DNA of 64,000 bases from Nonomuraea purpurea (GCF_042650645.1 NZ_JBHSBI010000020.1:1-64000), one strand, 5' to 3'. Positions 50,989-60,867 are shown, numbered from the stretch's first letter. Made by a program: numbers and translations. The notes: generated by a model not told the origin, from the sequence alone.

Positions 50989-51300
50989 TTACCACTCGTC
51001 ATCGTCGTGGTGGTGGTGGCGGCGACGGTTCTCGTTGAGGTTGATGTTGTTGTTCCTGTTGACGACGACGACCTTGACGCGGTTCCTGTTGTGGTGGCGG
51101 CCCCAGCCGCGCCGGCCCCAGCCGCCCCAGCCGCAGCGGCGCCATCCACCGCAGTGCCCGGTCAGGACGGGGGTGGCCGTGCTGACCTGGGTGGCGGCAC
51201 TCGCGCTGACGGTGGTGGTGGCGGCGCCCGCGGCGACAGCGCCGCCGGTCATGGCGGTGCCGATGGCGAGACCTGCGATAACACTCTTGAGCTTGGGCAT
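50989..51300 (-). CDS. array gene 3: secreted Trp/Gly/Asn/His-rich protein, 103 aa
   Basis: Mirror-image paralogue of array gene 2. Signal peptide 1-35; then HCGGWRRCGWGG (C50, C56), GWGRRGWGR, the beta-plus-Asn segment RVKVVVVNRNNNINLNEN, and a tail of four His, three Asp, Glu and a final Trp. Nearly identical to gene 2 in the first 49 residues but clearly changed beyond, so signal and linker are conserved while the distal part varies. The conserved leader element stands at 51301-51333. Confidence 0.82.
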   Translation of the reverse strand: MPKLKSVIAGLAIGTAMTGGAVAAGAATTTVSASAATQVSTATPVLTGHCGGWRRCGWGGWGRRGWGRHHNRNRVKVVVVNRNNNINLNENRRRHHHHDDDEW

Positions 51301-51588
51301 TGCGTTTTCCCCCTAAAGGATCGATTGCCCCGTTCTCACATCTCCCCGGTTCTTTCGCCCCCGATCGACCCCCCAAAAAGAGGCAGAGCCGGGAAAGTCC
51401 GGAGAAATGCCACGAAAGACTAGTAACCAACCGAAAACGGTGGGTAACCGGACATCCGCACCATGCATATAACCGTACGAAGCACCCACAAACCGTCATT
51501 GCCTATTCTTGCCTGATGCCACACATCCCCATAACCTCACCCGCCATCCGGTGTCCCGTCAGGAGCGAACAAGTCCGGACATGACAAA

Positions 51589-51626
51589 GCGAGGGCCCTC
51601 TCGACCGAAGTCGAGAGAGCCCTCGC
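51589..51626. terminator. hairpin terminator between array genes 3 and 4
   Basis: GCGAGGGCCCTCTCGA pairs with TCGAGAGAGCCCTCGC with minor interruption. It is the inverted copy of 49373-49410. On the minus strand it ends transcription of array gene 4, followed by TTTGTC. Confidence 0.7.
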
Positions 51627-51742
51627 AGAAAGAACTACCGTGGAAGACTAGGAGAAAAGAAGCCCCAGGCCGAACCGCGCCAGAAAGCACGGACCACCCA
51701 TGACGTGCGGTCCCCCACCCCTACGTCATCAGCGCACGGTTG

Positions 51743-52075
51743 TTACCAGGTCTGGCCGTCGTGGTGCCGGTGCTCCCGGCGCTCCCGGCGCTCCCGGCGG
51801 TCGGAGCGATTCAGGTTGTGGTTGAAGTTGTCGATGTTGACCCGAACATTGGTGTTCTCGTGGTGCCGGCGGCCCCAGCCCCAGCCGCGTCGGCCCCAGC
51901 CGCCCCAGCCGCAGCGGCGCGCACCGCAGTGCCCGGTCAGGACGGGGGTGGCCGTGCTGATCTGGGTGGCGGCGTTCGCGCTGGCGGTGGTGGTGGCGGC
52001 GCCCGCGGCGACAGCGCCGCCGGTCATGGCGGTGCCGATGGCGAGACCCGCGAGAACACTCTTGAGCTTGGGCAT
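51743..52075 (-). CDS. array gene 4: secreted Trp/Gly/Asn/Arg-rich protein, 110 aa
   Basis: Signal peptide 1-35 nearly identical to genes 2 and 3; HCGARRCGWGG (C50, C55); GRRGWGWGRRHH; the beta-plus-Asn segment NVRVNIDNFNHNLN; a tail of Arg/Glu/His repeats (RRERRERREHRHH) ending in Trp. Its distal leader resembles that of gene 1, not genes 2 and 3, even though its protein is closer to 2 and 3, which points to gene conversion between arms. Start fixed by the conserved leader element at 52076-52108. Confidence 0.82.
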   Translation of the reverse strand: MPKLKSVLAGLAIGTAMTGGAVAAGAATTTASANAATQISTATPVLTGHCGARRCGWGGWGRRGWGWGRRHHENTNVRVNIDNFNHNLNRSDRRERRERREHRHHDGQTW

Positions 52076-52379
52076 TGCGTTTTCCCCCTAAAGGATCGAT
52101 TGCCCCGTACTCGACTTTCCGGTTTCCCGGAAACGAGCCTGGACGACCACGATGAGCCATCCGATAAGCGTCATTTCCGAGGCTAGAGGCGGACAAACAG
52201 CAAACACTCATCTTTGCTATGCATTAACAATCTTATTGCTCGCCTTAAAGGCTAATACAATGAAATAAGATGAAATGTCGGAAATGTCCAGATCGATGAT
52301 CCTCGGACGCGCGCCCATGCTTCGCCTGGTTCATACTCGTCGCAGGGTGCGGCACAGCGGCAGGCGGTGATTCACGGCC

Positions 52380-52490
52380 CGCATTCAGGCACACCACGGC
52401 TCAGCGCGTCCGCATTCGGGGACGCCGCGGCTATTCGGGGACGCGACAGCTCAGCGTACCCGCATTCGAGCACGCGACAGCTCAGCGTGT
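52380..52490. repeat. tandem repeat downstream of ku, ~30-bp unit
   Basis: Three to four degenerate copies of a unit like CGCATTCGGGGACGCGACAG followed by CTCAGCGTAC, one copy truncated. The array ends 19 bases before the ku stop codon, between the palindromic locus and the NHEJ genes. No hairpin or CRISPR-like spacer pattern is present. Confidence 0.7.
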
Positions 52491-52508
52491 CGCAGCGATG
52501 AAGGGCCG

Positions 52509-53375
52509 TCAGGCGGTTTTGCGCGGCTTGCGCTTGGGTGCGGCCTTCTCCTCGTCCTTGGCCTTGCCCGCCGCCTTCTTCGGCTTGGCCGGCTCGCCCT
52601 CGCGCTCGCGCTTGGCCGCCTCGACGCTGGCCCGCAGAGCGGCCATGAGGTCCACGGCGGGACGGGCTTCCTCCTCCTCGGGAGGCACGATGACCTCTTT
52701 GCCCGCCACCTTCGCCTCGATCACCTTCTGCAGCGCCTCGCGGTAGGTGTCGTGGTACTCGGCCGGGTCGAAGTCGGACTCCATCGTGGTGATCAGCGAC
52801 TCTGCCATCTTGAGTTCCTGGGGCCGTACCTCGACGTCCTCTTCGAGGAAGGCGAAGTCGGGCCTGCGGATCTCGTCGGGCCAGAGCATGGTCTCCAGGA
52901 CGAAGACGCCGTCGCGTACGCGCAACGTGGCCAGCGACTCCCGCTGACGCAGCGCCACCTTCACCACCGCGACCTGTCCCGAGCTCTCCAGGGCGTTGCG
53001 GAGCAGGACGTACGGCTTCGCGCCCTGGGCGTCGGGCTCCAGGAAGTACGACTTGGCGAAGTAGATCGGGTCGATCTGCTCGGCCGGGGCGAACTGCAGG
53101 ACGTCGATCCTGCGTGAGGTGCTCAGCGGCAGGTCCTCGAAGTCCTCGTCGGTGAGGACGACCATCTCGCCCGTGGGCAGTTCGTAGCCCTTGGCGATGT
53201 CGGCGTAGGGGATCTCTTCGCCGTCGAGCGTGCACACGCGCTTGTAGCGGATCCTGCCGCCGTCCTCGCGGTGCACCTGGTGGAACGTGACGTCCTTCTG
53301 CTCGGTCGCCGAGTAGAGCTTGACCGGTATTGTGACCAGGCCAAAGGAGATCGCACCTTTCCAGATGCTGCGCAT
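52509..53375 (-). CDS. ku: Ku DNA end-binding protein, 288 aa
   Basis: Bacterial Ku, which binds double-strand ends and recruits the NHEJ ligase. The N-terminus MRSIWKGAISFGLVTIPVKLY and internal RYKRVC and PTGEMVVLTDEDFEDLPL are typical of the Ku core. The Lys/Glu/Ala-rich C-terminal tail (about 240-288) is the extension that binds DNA or LigD in actinobacteria. ATG 53375 has AGGAG upstream. Divergent from the ligase gene with about 48 bp between. Confidence 0.95.
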   Translation of the reverse strand: MRSIWKGAISFGLVTIPVKLYSATEQKDVTFHQVHREDGGRIRYKRVCTLDGEEIPYADIAKGYELPTGEMVVLTDEDFEDLPLSTSRRIDVLQFAPAEQIDPIYFAKSYFLEPDAQGAKPYVLLRNALESSGQVAVVKVALRQRESLATLRVRDGVFVLETMLWPDEIRRPDFAFLEEDVEVRPQELKMAESLITTMESDFDPAEYHDTYREALQKVIEAKVAGKEVIVPPEEEEARPAVDLMAALRASVEAAKREREGEPAKPKKAAGKAKDEEKAAPKRKPRKTA

Positions 53376-53423
53376 GGGCACTCCTCAAGCTCTCAACGGC
53401 ACACCAATGGGCACATACCCGTC

Positions 53424-54338
53424 ATGGGGCAACCAATGCCATACCCAGTCGAACCAATGCTGGCCGTACCTGGGGAACTGCCCTTCGATCGCGAGCGGTA
53501 CGGACTCGAGGTGAAGTGGGACGGCATCCGCGCCATCCTCCACCTCGACGGCGGGCTGAGGGTGACGGGGCGGCATGGGGTGGAGTACACGCGGCGGTAT
53601 CCGGAAATTTCGGGGTTCGGGGTAAAGAACGCGATCATCGACGGCGAAGTCGTGGCGCTCGACCCCGGCGGGCGGCCCAGTTTCGAACGGCTGCAACGGC
53701 GGATGCACCTGACCGATCCAGAACCGGTCATGCTGGAGCTGTACCCGATCACGTACATGCCGTTCGACCTGCTCTTCCTGGACGGCGTACCGCTCTTCGA
53801 CCTGGCCTACCGCGACCGGCGGGCGCTCCTCGACGAGCTGGACGTCGGCGCGCCCCCGTACTTCCCCGGCGCGTCCGACCTGCTCGGCGCCACGCACGAG
53901 CAGGGGCTGGAGGGGGTGGTCGCCAAGCGGCTCGACTCGCCCTACCGGGCCGGCACGCGCTCGCCCTGGTGGATCAAGGTGAAGAACCTGACCACCAGGG
54001 AGATCGTGATCGGCGGCTGGAAGCCGGGCAAAGGACGCCGGGCGGGCGGGATCGGTTCGCTGGTCATGGGCGTGTTCACCGGCGCGGGGCTGACGTACGT
54101 CGGGCACGTCGGCACCGGCTTCACCGACGCCGTGCTCGACGACCTCTACCGGACGCTGCGTCCGCTGGAGGTGCCGCGCAGCCCGTTCCGCAACGAGGTT
54201 CCGTGGCGGAACCGATGGGTCAGGCCGGATCTGGTCGGGGAGGTGGCCTTCACCATGTGGACCGACGAGCAGCGCCTGCGACACCCCGTGTGGCGCGGCC
54301 TGCGCCCCGACAAGCTCCCCGCGGAGGTGATCCGATGA
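53424..54338 (+). CDS. LigD-type ATP-dependent DNA ligase domain protein, 304 aa
   Basis: Stand-alone ligase like the ligase domain of LigD. The nucleotidylated Lys is K31 in EVKWDGIR; later motifs are IIDGEVVAL, MPFDLLFLDG, EGVVAKR and WIKVKN. An OB-fold part follows. ATG 53424 is listed; ATG 53436 with GGGG upstream is also possible. The stop overlaps the start of the polymerase gene (ATGA). The nuclease domain that some LigD proteins carry is absent here. Confidence 0.88.
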   Translation: MGQPMPYPVEPMLAVPGELPFDRERYGLEVKWDGIRAILHLDGGLRVTGRHGVEYTRRYPEISGFGVKNAIIDGEVVALDPGGRPSFERLQRRMHLTDPEPVMLELYPITYMPFDLLFLDGVPLFDLAYRDRRALLDELDVGAPPYFPGASDLLGATHEQGLEGVVAKRLDSPYRAGTRSPWWIKVKNLTTREIVIGGWKPGKGRRAGGIGSLVMGVFTGAGLTYVGHVGTGFTDAVLDDLYRTLRPLEVPRSPFRNEVPWRNRWVRPDLVGEVAFTMWTDEQRLRHPVWRGLRPDKLPAEVIR

Positions 54339-55207
54339 AGGTGCCGGTCAAGGTCGACGGCCGTGCGCTCACGCTGAGCAACCTCGACAAGGTGCTCTAC
54401 CCCGAGTACGGCTTCACCAAGGCCGAGGTCATCGACTACTACAGCCGTGTCGCCCCCGTGCTGCTCCCCCATCTCCTGGGCCGCCCCCTGACCGTCAAGC
54501 GCTTCCCGAACGGCGTCGCCGGCCCGTCCTTCTTCGAGAAGAACGCCCCCGACCACACCCCGGGCTGGGTCAGGCGGGTCAGGCTGCCCGCACCGGGCAG
54601 CACCAAGAACCGCGAGACCATCGACTTCGCCGTCATCGACGACCTGCCGACCCTCGTCTACTACGCCAACCTCGCCGCTCTGGAACTCCACGTCCCCCAG
54701 TGGCGCGTGGACGAGGACGGACGGGCGCTGCCGCCCGACACGCTGGTGTTCGACCTCGATCCCGGCCCGCCCGCGACGATCGTCGAGTGCTGCCGGGTGG
54801 CGCTGCTGCTGCGCGAGGTGCTGCAGGAGGAGGGGCTCACCGCCAGGCCGAAGACCAGCGGGAGCAAGGGCCTGCAGTTGTACGCGGACTGGGACTGCCG
54901 CGAGAAACCCTCCGCCTACGCCAAGAGGCTGGCCCAGCGCCTGGAGAAGGAGCATCCCAAGGAGATCGTCAGCGTCATGGCGAGGAAGGCCAGGCCGGGC
55001 AAGGTGTTCATCGACTGGAGTCAGAACAACCCTGCCAAGACCACCGTGGCCCCCTACTCGTTGCGGGCCCAGGAGCGGCCGACCGTGTCGACGCCGCTGA
55101 GGTGGGAGGAGGTCGAGGGCTGCGAACATGCCGAGGAGCTGGTGTTCCTGGCTCCGGACGTACTCGCCAGGGCGGAGAAGCGTGGCGACCTTTTCGGCCG
55201 GGCGTAG
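54335..55207 (+). CDS. LigD-type primase/polymerase domain protein, 290 aa
   Basis: AEP-family polymerase like the Pol domain of LigD, which adds ribonucleotides at breaks. Motifs: LSNLDKVLYPEYGFTKAEVI near the start, FFEKNAPDHTPGWV, the metal-binding FDLDPGPPA (near residue 142), and TSGSKGLQLYADW. Together with ku and the ligase it makes a split NHEJ set in one locus, with ligase and polymerase translated as separate coupled proteins instead of one LigD. Confidence 0.9.
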   Translation: MKVPVKVDGRALTLSNLDKVLYPEYGFTKAEVIDYYSRVAPVLLPHLLGRPLTVKRFPNGVAGPSFFEKNAPDHTPGWVRRVRLPAPGSTKNRETIDFAVIDDLPTLVYYANLAALELHVPQWRVDEDGRALPPDTLVFDLDPGPPATIVECCRVALLLREVLQEEGLTARPKTSGSKGLQLYADWDCREKPSAYAKRLAQRLEKEHPKEIVSVMARKARPGKVFIDWSQNNPAKTTVAPYSLRAQERPTVSTPLRWEEVEGCEHAEELVFLAPDVLARAEKRGDLFGRA

Positions 55208-55242
55208 GCTGGTTCCGTCCACACCAAGAGGGGGACCAGAAG

Positions 55243-55455
55243 ATGTCGGAGATGGACATTCGCGGGAACGAGCGCTCCTACGACGAAGAGGAGGAGTTGT
55301 CGATCGAGACGCCCGAGGCCGACGCCGCGGAACAGCACCGGGAGATCAGCCAGAACGCGACGCCGTTCCGCCGTGAGGTGCCGCTCGACGTCGATCCCGC
55401 CGACGCGGCCGATCAGGACCGCGTAGTGGATCTCGACGACGACGAATACCGCTGA
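55243..55455 (+). CDS. small acidic protein, 70 aa
   Basis: Very acidic, predicted mostly disordered protein (YDEEEELSIETPEAD near the start; VVDLDDDEY near the end). ATG 55243 is preceded by AGAGGGGGA. It lies 35 bases after the LigD-type polymerase gene and may be in the same operon. No domain or function recognised. Confidence 0.7.
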   Translation: MSEMDIRGNERSYDEEEELSIETPEADAAEQHREISQNATPFRREVPLDVDPADAADQDRVVDLDDDEYR

Positions 55456-55563
55456 GGCGGCCCGGCACACGGGCGAGAGCGCTGTGCGATCGCCGTGTCA
55501 CCGGTGTCGCTGATGCCGCGCCTACTCGCACGTAGGATGTGCGCACAGTCCGCTGAGAAACCT

Positions 55564-56196
55564 ATGGAGACCCGCGTGACCGCAACCCCGGACGCCAAGC
55601 CCCGGGGCACCCGGCTGCCCCGACTCGCCCGCCGCAGGCAGCTTCTGAGCGCCGCGCAGGAAGTGTTCGTCGAGAACGGCTATCACGCGGCCGCCATGGA
55701 CGAGATCGCCGACCGGGCGGGGGTCAGCAAGCCGGTGCTCTACCAGCACTTCCCCGGCAAGCTGGAGCTCTATCTGGCGCTGCTCGACCTGCACGTCGAC
55801 GACATGGTCAACCGCTGCAGGGAGGCGCTGGCGTCCACCCAGGAGAACAAACTGCGCGTCCAGGCCACGTTCAGCGCGTTCTTCGACTTCGTCTCCTCGC
55901 AGGGCGAGGCCTTCCGCCTCGTCTTCGAGTCCGACCTGCGCAACGTCGCGCCCGTCCGGCAGCGCGTGGAGCGTTCGCTGCGCGAGTGCGCGGAGATGGT
56001 CAGCGAGCTCATCCAGGAGGACACCGGGTGCACCAGCGACGAGGCGCATCTGCTCGGGGTCGGCCTGGTGGGCATGGCGGAGGTGAGCGCCCGCTACTGG
56101 GTCACCACGCACGGCTCGATCCCCAAGGACGCGGCCGAGCAACTCATGGCTCGTCTGGCCTGGCGCGGCATCAGCGGTTTTCCGCGTACGGCATAA
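55564..56196 (+). CDS. TetR-family transcriptional regulator, 210 aa
   Basis: N-terminal helix-turn-helix of the TetR class (RRQLLSAAQEVFVENGYHAAAMDEIADRAGVSKPVLYQHF; about residues 22-62) and a helical ligand/dimer domain. An N-terminal basic stretch precedes the HTH. ATG 55564 is listed, with a weak ribosome site. The ligand and targets are unknown; neighbours on both sides read in the same direction. Confidence 0.9.
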   Translation: METRVTATPDAKPRGTRLPRLARRRQLLSAAQEVFVENGYHAAAMDEIADRAGVSKPVLYQHFPGKLELYLALLDLHVDDMVNRCREALASTQENKLRVQATFSAFFDFVSSQGEAFRLVFESDLRNVAPVRQRVERSLRECAEMVSELIQEDTGCTSDEAHLLGVGLVGMAEVSARYWVTTHGSIPKDAAEQLMARLAWRGISGFPRTA

Positions 56197-56285
56197 ACCG
56201 TTCGCTGGGCGCGATCACCCGCCCTTTTCGCCGGTCCAACGGCCACGATGGGAACTGAGCCAGGCCCGTCGACTAGGGAGCCACG

Positions 56286-56519
56286 ATGGAAGTCAAGATC
56301 GGCATACGTTCGGTACACCGCGAAATCGTTGTCGAGACCGACCTGTCCGCCGAGCAGGTCGAAGATGAGATCAGGAACGCGCTCTCCGTCGATCGTGGCG
56401 GCGTCTTCGCCCTGACCGACGTGAAGGGCAGGCGCGTGGTCATACCGGTGGCCTCACTCGGTTTCGTCGAGATCGGCGAGGACGAGTCGCGGCCGGTCGG
56501 CTTCGGCGGCACGCTCTGA
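56286..56519 (+). CDS. DUF3107 family protein, 77 aa
   Basis: Short conserved actinobacterial protein, start MEVKIGIRSVHREIV, with mixed alpha/beta pattern and RVVIPVASLGFVEIG near the end. AGGGAG stands before ATG 56286. The function of DUF3107 is not established. Confidence 0.85.
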   Translation: MEVKIGIRSVHREIVVETDLSAEQVEDEIRNALSVDRGGVFALTDVKGRRVVIPVASLGFVEIGEDESRPVGFGGTL

Positions 56520-56567
56520 GCCCACGCTAGAGGGTACGGGTACGGCTCGCGCGTCCGGACACAGTGA

Positions 56568-56690
56568 CGCGTGCGCCGTGATCCCACGTGCCGAAACCCC
56601 GCATGCCATGACCCCGCGTGCCGGGAACCTCGCATGCCGTGATCTCGCATGCCGTGATCTCGCATGCCGGTATCCCGCGTGCTGAGACGT
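56568..56690. repeat. 15-bp tandem repeat array, about eight units
   Basis: Consensus GCRTGCCGTGATCYC. Two adjacent units near the middle (from about 56632) are identical; the outer units differ at two to four positions. It fills most of the gap between DUF3107 and the convergent ferritin-like gene. The 15-bp period keeps reading frames open but codon use gives no sign of a gene. Confidence 0.75.
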
Positions 56691-56815
56691 GCCGACCGTG
56701 GCCCGTGGCCTGGCGCGGCGGCGAAGCGCGCGCCGGGGTCAGGGGTGCGAGCTGGGGCGGCGGCGGGGCACGTCGTCGCGCGCGCCGCCCCGATGGACGG
56801 ACCGGTACGGCGGGT

Positions 56816-57451
56816 TCAGAGGCCCATGGCGGCCATGCGCTTGCCGTGCGCTTCCTGCAAAGTCGCGAAAAGTCGGGAAATGTCGGCCGGACCCGACTCC
56901 ACCAGCAGCCGCGCCAGCTCCGGCCGCACCGAGGCCACCTGCTGCCCCTGGCTGAGCGCCTCGCCGACCAGCCGCCGCGCCCACAGCGCCAGCCGCGCCG
57001 CAGCCGCGGGCTCGGCCTCGATCCCGGCCCTGACCCGTTCGACCGCGAACTGCGAGCGCCCCTCGTCGACGAGCACCTCGTCGACCAGTTCGGCGATCGA
57101 GGGATCGAGGTGCCTGGCGGCCTCCCGGTAGAAGTCGAGCGCGATGCCGTCGCCCACGTACGTCTTGACCAGCGCCTGCAGCCAGTCGCTCGGCCTGGTC
57201 AGGGTGTGCCAGGCGTCCAGGGCCTCGACGAACGGCGACATCGCCTCGTCAGGATCGGCCCCGAGGTCGGCCAGCCGGTCGCGCAGCAGGCGGAAATGGG
57301 CGTACTCGGTCACGGCCAGCTCGCTCAGCGCGGCGCGGTCGCCCAGCGAGGGCGCCAGCGTGACGGCGTCCTCGGTCATCCGCGCGTAGGCGCTGAGCTC
57401 CGCGTAGGCCAGCACGCCGAGCAGGTCGACGACTCCTGGAGACTCCTTCAT
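56816..57451 (-). CDS. ferritin-like (MiaE-like) di-iron protein, 211 aa
   Basis: All-helical protein resembling the ferritin-like MiaE_2 group related to tRNA hydroxylases. Conserved acidic and His residues typical of a di-iron site: YAELSAYARMTED near residue 20, TEYAHFRLLRDRL near 50, VLVDEGRS near 130. The tRNA hydroxylase activity is only a family link. ATG 57451 is listed; an ATG at 57487 would add 12 residues. Divergent from the DEAD-box gene. Confidence 0.75.
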   Translation of the reverse strand: MKESPGVVDLLGVLAYAELSAYARMTEDAVTLAPSLGDRAALSELAVTEYAHFRLLRDRLADLGADPDEAMSPFVEALDAWHTLTRPSDWLQALVKTYVGDGIALDFYREAARHLDPSIAELVDEVLVDEGRSQFAVERVRAGIEAEPAAAARLALWARRLVGEALSQGQQVASVRPELARLLVESGPADISRLFATLQEAHGKRMAAMGL

Positions 57452-57554
57452 GAAAGGCAGCGTACTTCGGGGAATCTTCGGGAACATACGCAAGCTCGGC
57501 CAGCGTTGTGGTATCGAGTACACTGCTCTGTGAAAGTGCGACCGCACTGCGTAA

Positions 57555-57590
57555 ATTCGGGGGAATCCCCCGAATAACCCCCGATTCCCC
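57555..57590 (+). promoter_or_regulatory. alternative hairpins in the DEAD-box helicase leader
   Basis: ATTCGGGGG (57555-57563) pairs perfectly with CCCCCGAAT (57567-57575). The overlapping GGGGAATC (57560-57567) can instead pair with GATTCCCC (57583-57590). The two stems exclude each other, as in a switchable RNA leader. The region is about 110 bases before the helicase start. Confidence 0.45.
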
Positions 57591-57692
57591 GGGTGGGCGG
57601 TCGCTGATGACGCGAGAGGGCTGGCTCTACCGCGAGGACCCACGACACGGGGGCTGTTTTCCGCCCGTCGGTCCCGGCAGGCCCGCCTTCAT

Positions 57693-59576
<1,884 letters not shown>

Positions 59577-59591
59577 CATCCTCATCGACGC

Positions 59592-59620
59592 AGGCGCGCG
59601 CCCGAGCCGGGTGCGCGCCT
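59592..59620 (+). terminator. GC-rich terminator after the DEAD-box helicase gene
   Basis: AGGCGCGCGCCCG (59592-59604) pairs with CGGGTGCGCGCCT (59608-59620), 13 bp with one G-T pair and a 3-base loop, 16 bases after the stop. Only TTCC follows, so it is U-poor. The rest of the gap to 59954 shows nothing further of note. Confidence 0.6.
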
Positions 59621-59954
59621 TCCGTATGTCAGGGGCCCGCCGGGACGCGCGACACCCTCTCAACCGGCACCGCGGCCCCATCCTGCCCACGTCCAGCAGG
59701 CGTCACAAAGAAGCGCGCGAGCCGTACGCGCTCCTGACGAGCCGCCACAGCGCACCACCCCATCCCGGCACCCCGCCGAGCACGCCAGGACCGCAGGAGC
59801 CCGCTCAGCGCCGTCCATGAGGCCCTTGGAGGCCCGCCCGCCGCCCTTCCGGGGGCCCGTGGCCCTCGTCGGGCCCGACAACTCCTCATAACTCGCCCCT
59901 GCGTCATGGCCTTGCCGGTGTCGAGGCGCTGACCTCTGGGTATTGTTGCCCCAC

Positions 59955-60845
59955 GTGAGTACGCCGCGATTCCTCGATCTGCCTCCTGGCGTCGCACCAC
60001 AGAGAATCGAAACGCCACAGGGCACGTTCGCGGCCCTGGAGGCGCTTCCGGTCAGTGGTGTGGTTGAGCGCTGGCCCGCCCTCCTCGTCCCCGGCGTGAC
60101 GGGCAGCAAAGAGGACTTCATCGCGGTCCTGATGACGCTGGCCCAGTCGGGCCGCCGGGTGGTGGCCGTCGACCTGCGCGGCCAGTTCGAGACGCCCGGC
60201 CCCGAGGACCCCGACGCCTACACCTGCGCCGCTCTGGGCGCCGACGTCGACCTGCTCGCCCAGGTGATCGGCGGCGGCGACCCCGTCCACCTGGTCGGCC
60301 ACTCCTTCGGCGGGCTGGTGGCCAGGGAGGCGGCCGTCGACGGACGCACCAAGTTCGCCTCGCTGACGCTGATGAGCTCCGGGCCCGCGGCCATCAAGGG
60401 CAGGCGGGCCCGCAACGGCAGGAAGATCATGGAAGAGGTGCCCGAGCTGGGTCTCGAGCACGTGTGGCACCACAGGCTCGAGCCCGAGGCGCTGGCCAAC
60501 GACGTCTCCGACGACATCATGGTCTTCCTGCACAAGCGCCTGATCACCAACTCCCCCATCGGTCTGACCCGCATGGCCGAGCAGGTGCTCACCATGCACG
60601 ACCGCACCGACGAGCTGCGCCAGATCGAGGTGCCCACGCTGGTGTTGTACGGGGAGCACGACGACGGCTGGCCGCCCCAGACGCAGTCGGAGATGGCGGC
60701 CAGGCTCGGGGCGGAGTGCGTGGTCGTGCCGGGCGCGGTCCACTCCCCGGCCGTCGAGGCGCCGGAGACGACGGCGGCGGCGCTCGTGCGCTTCTGGAAC
60801 ACGGCTGAGAAGCACTATTTGGACCTTAGATCCACCATGATGTAA
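59955..60845 (+). CDS. alpha/beta hydrolase, 296 aa
   Basis: Alpha/beta-hydrolase with PGVTGSKEDF oxyanion region (near residue 45), GHSFGG nucleophile (near 115), YGEHDDGWPP acid region and terminal VHSPAVEAPE. The GTG at 59955 has no ribosome site, but a -10-like TATTGT lies at 59941-59946, so the mRNA may be leaderless with GTG at or near +1. Substrate unknown; the DUF2236 gene follows after 22 bases. Confidence 0.82.
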   Translation: MSTPRFLDLPPGVAPQRIETPQGTFAALEALPVSGVVERWPALLVPGVTGSKEDFIAVLMTLAQSGRRVVAVDLRGQFETPGPEDPDAYTCAALGADVDLLAQVIGGGDPVHLVGHSFGGLVAREAAVDGRTKFASLTLMSSGPAAIKGRRARNGRKIMEEVPELGLEHVWHHRLEPEALANDVSDDIMVFLHKRLITNSPIGLTRMAEQVLTMHDRTDELRQIEVPTLVLYGEHDDGWPPQTQSEMAARLGAECVVVPGAVHSPAVEAPETTAAALVRFWNTAEKHYLDLRSTMM

Positions 60846-60867
60846 CTGTTCGCTTACCATGGATGGC

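Larger units (their letters stand above)
50765..52310. repeat. right arm of the ~3.7-kb imperfect palindrome
   Basis: Inverted counterpart of 48540-50260, with array genes 3 and 4 on the minus strand. Matching blocks include the hairpin elements and their flank (CGCGCCGTCCCAGGAGTCCG in both), CCTGTTCCGGTTACCAC (50958-50974), terminators and the distal promoter block (AGCAATAAGATTxTTAATGC). Similarity is highest near the hairpins, terminators and gene 5' ends. Confidence 0.8.

Noticed and set aside
48540..52310. Composite transposon explanation for the palindromic locus
   Set aside because: No transposase, no terminal target-site duplication and no IS-like ends can be seen; the mirrored parts are host-like genes with leaders and terminators.
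52380..52490. Possible CRISPR array at the ku 3' end
   Set aside because: Units are adjacent, degenerate and without unique spacers; no cas genes nearby.
56568..56690. Possible CRISPR array or short repetitive protein in the 15-bp array
   Set aside because: The period is too short, no spacers exist, and the encoded frame shows no start or bias.
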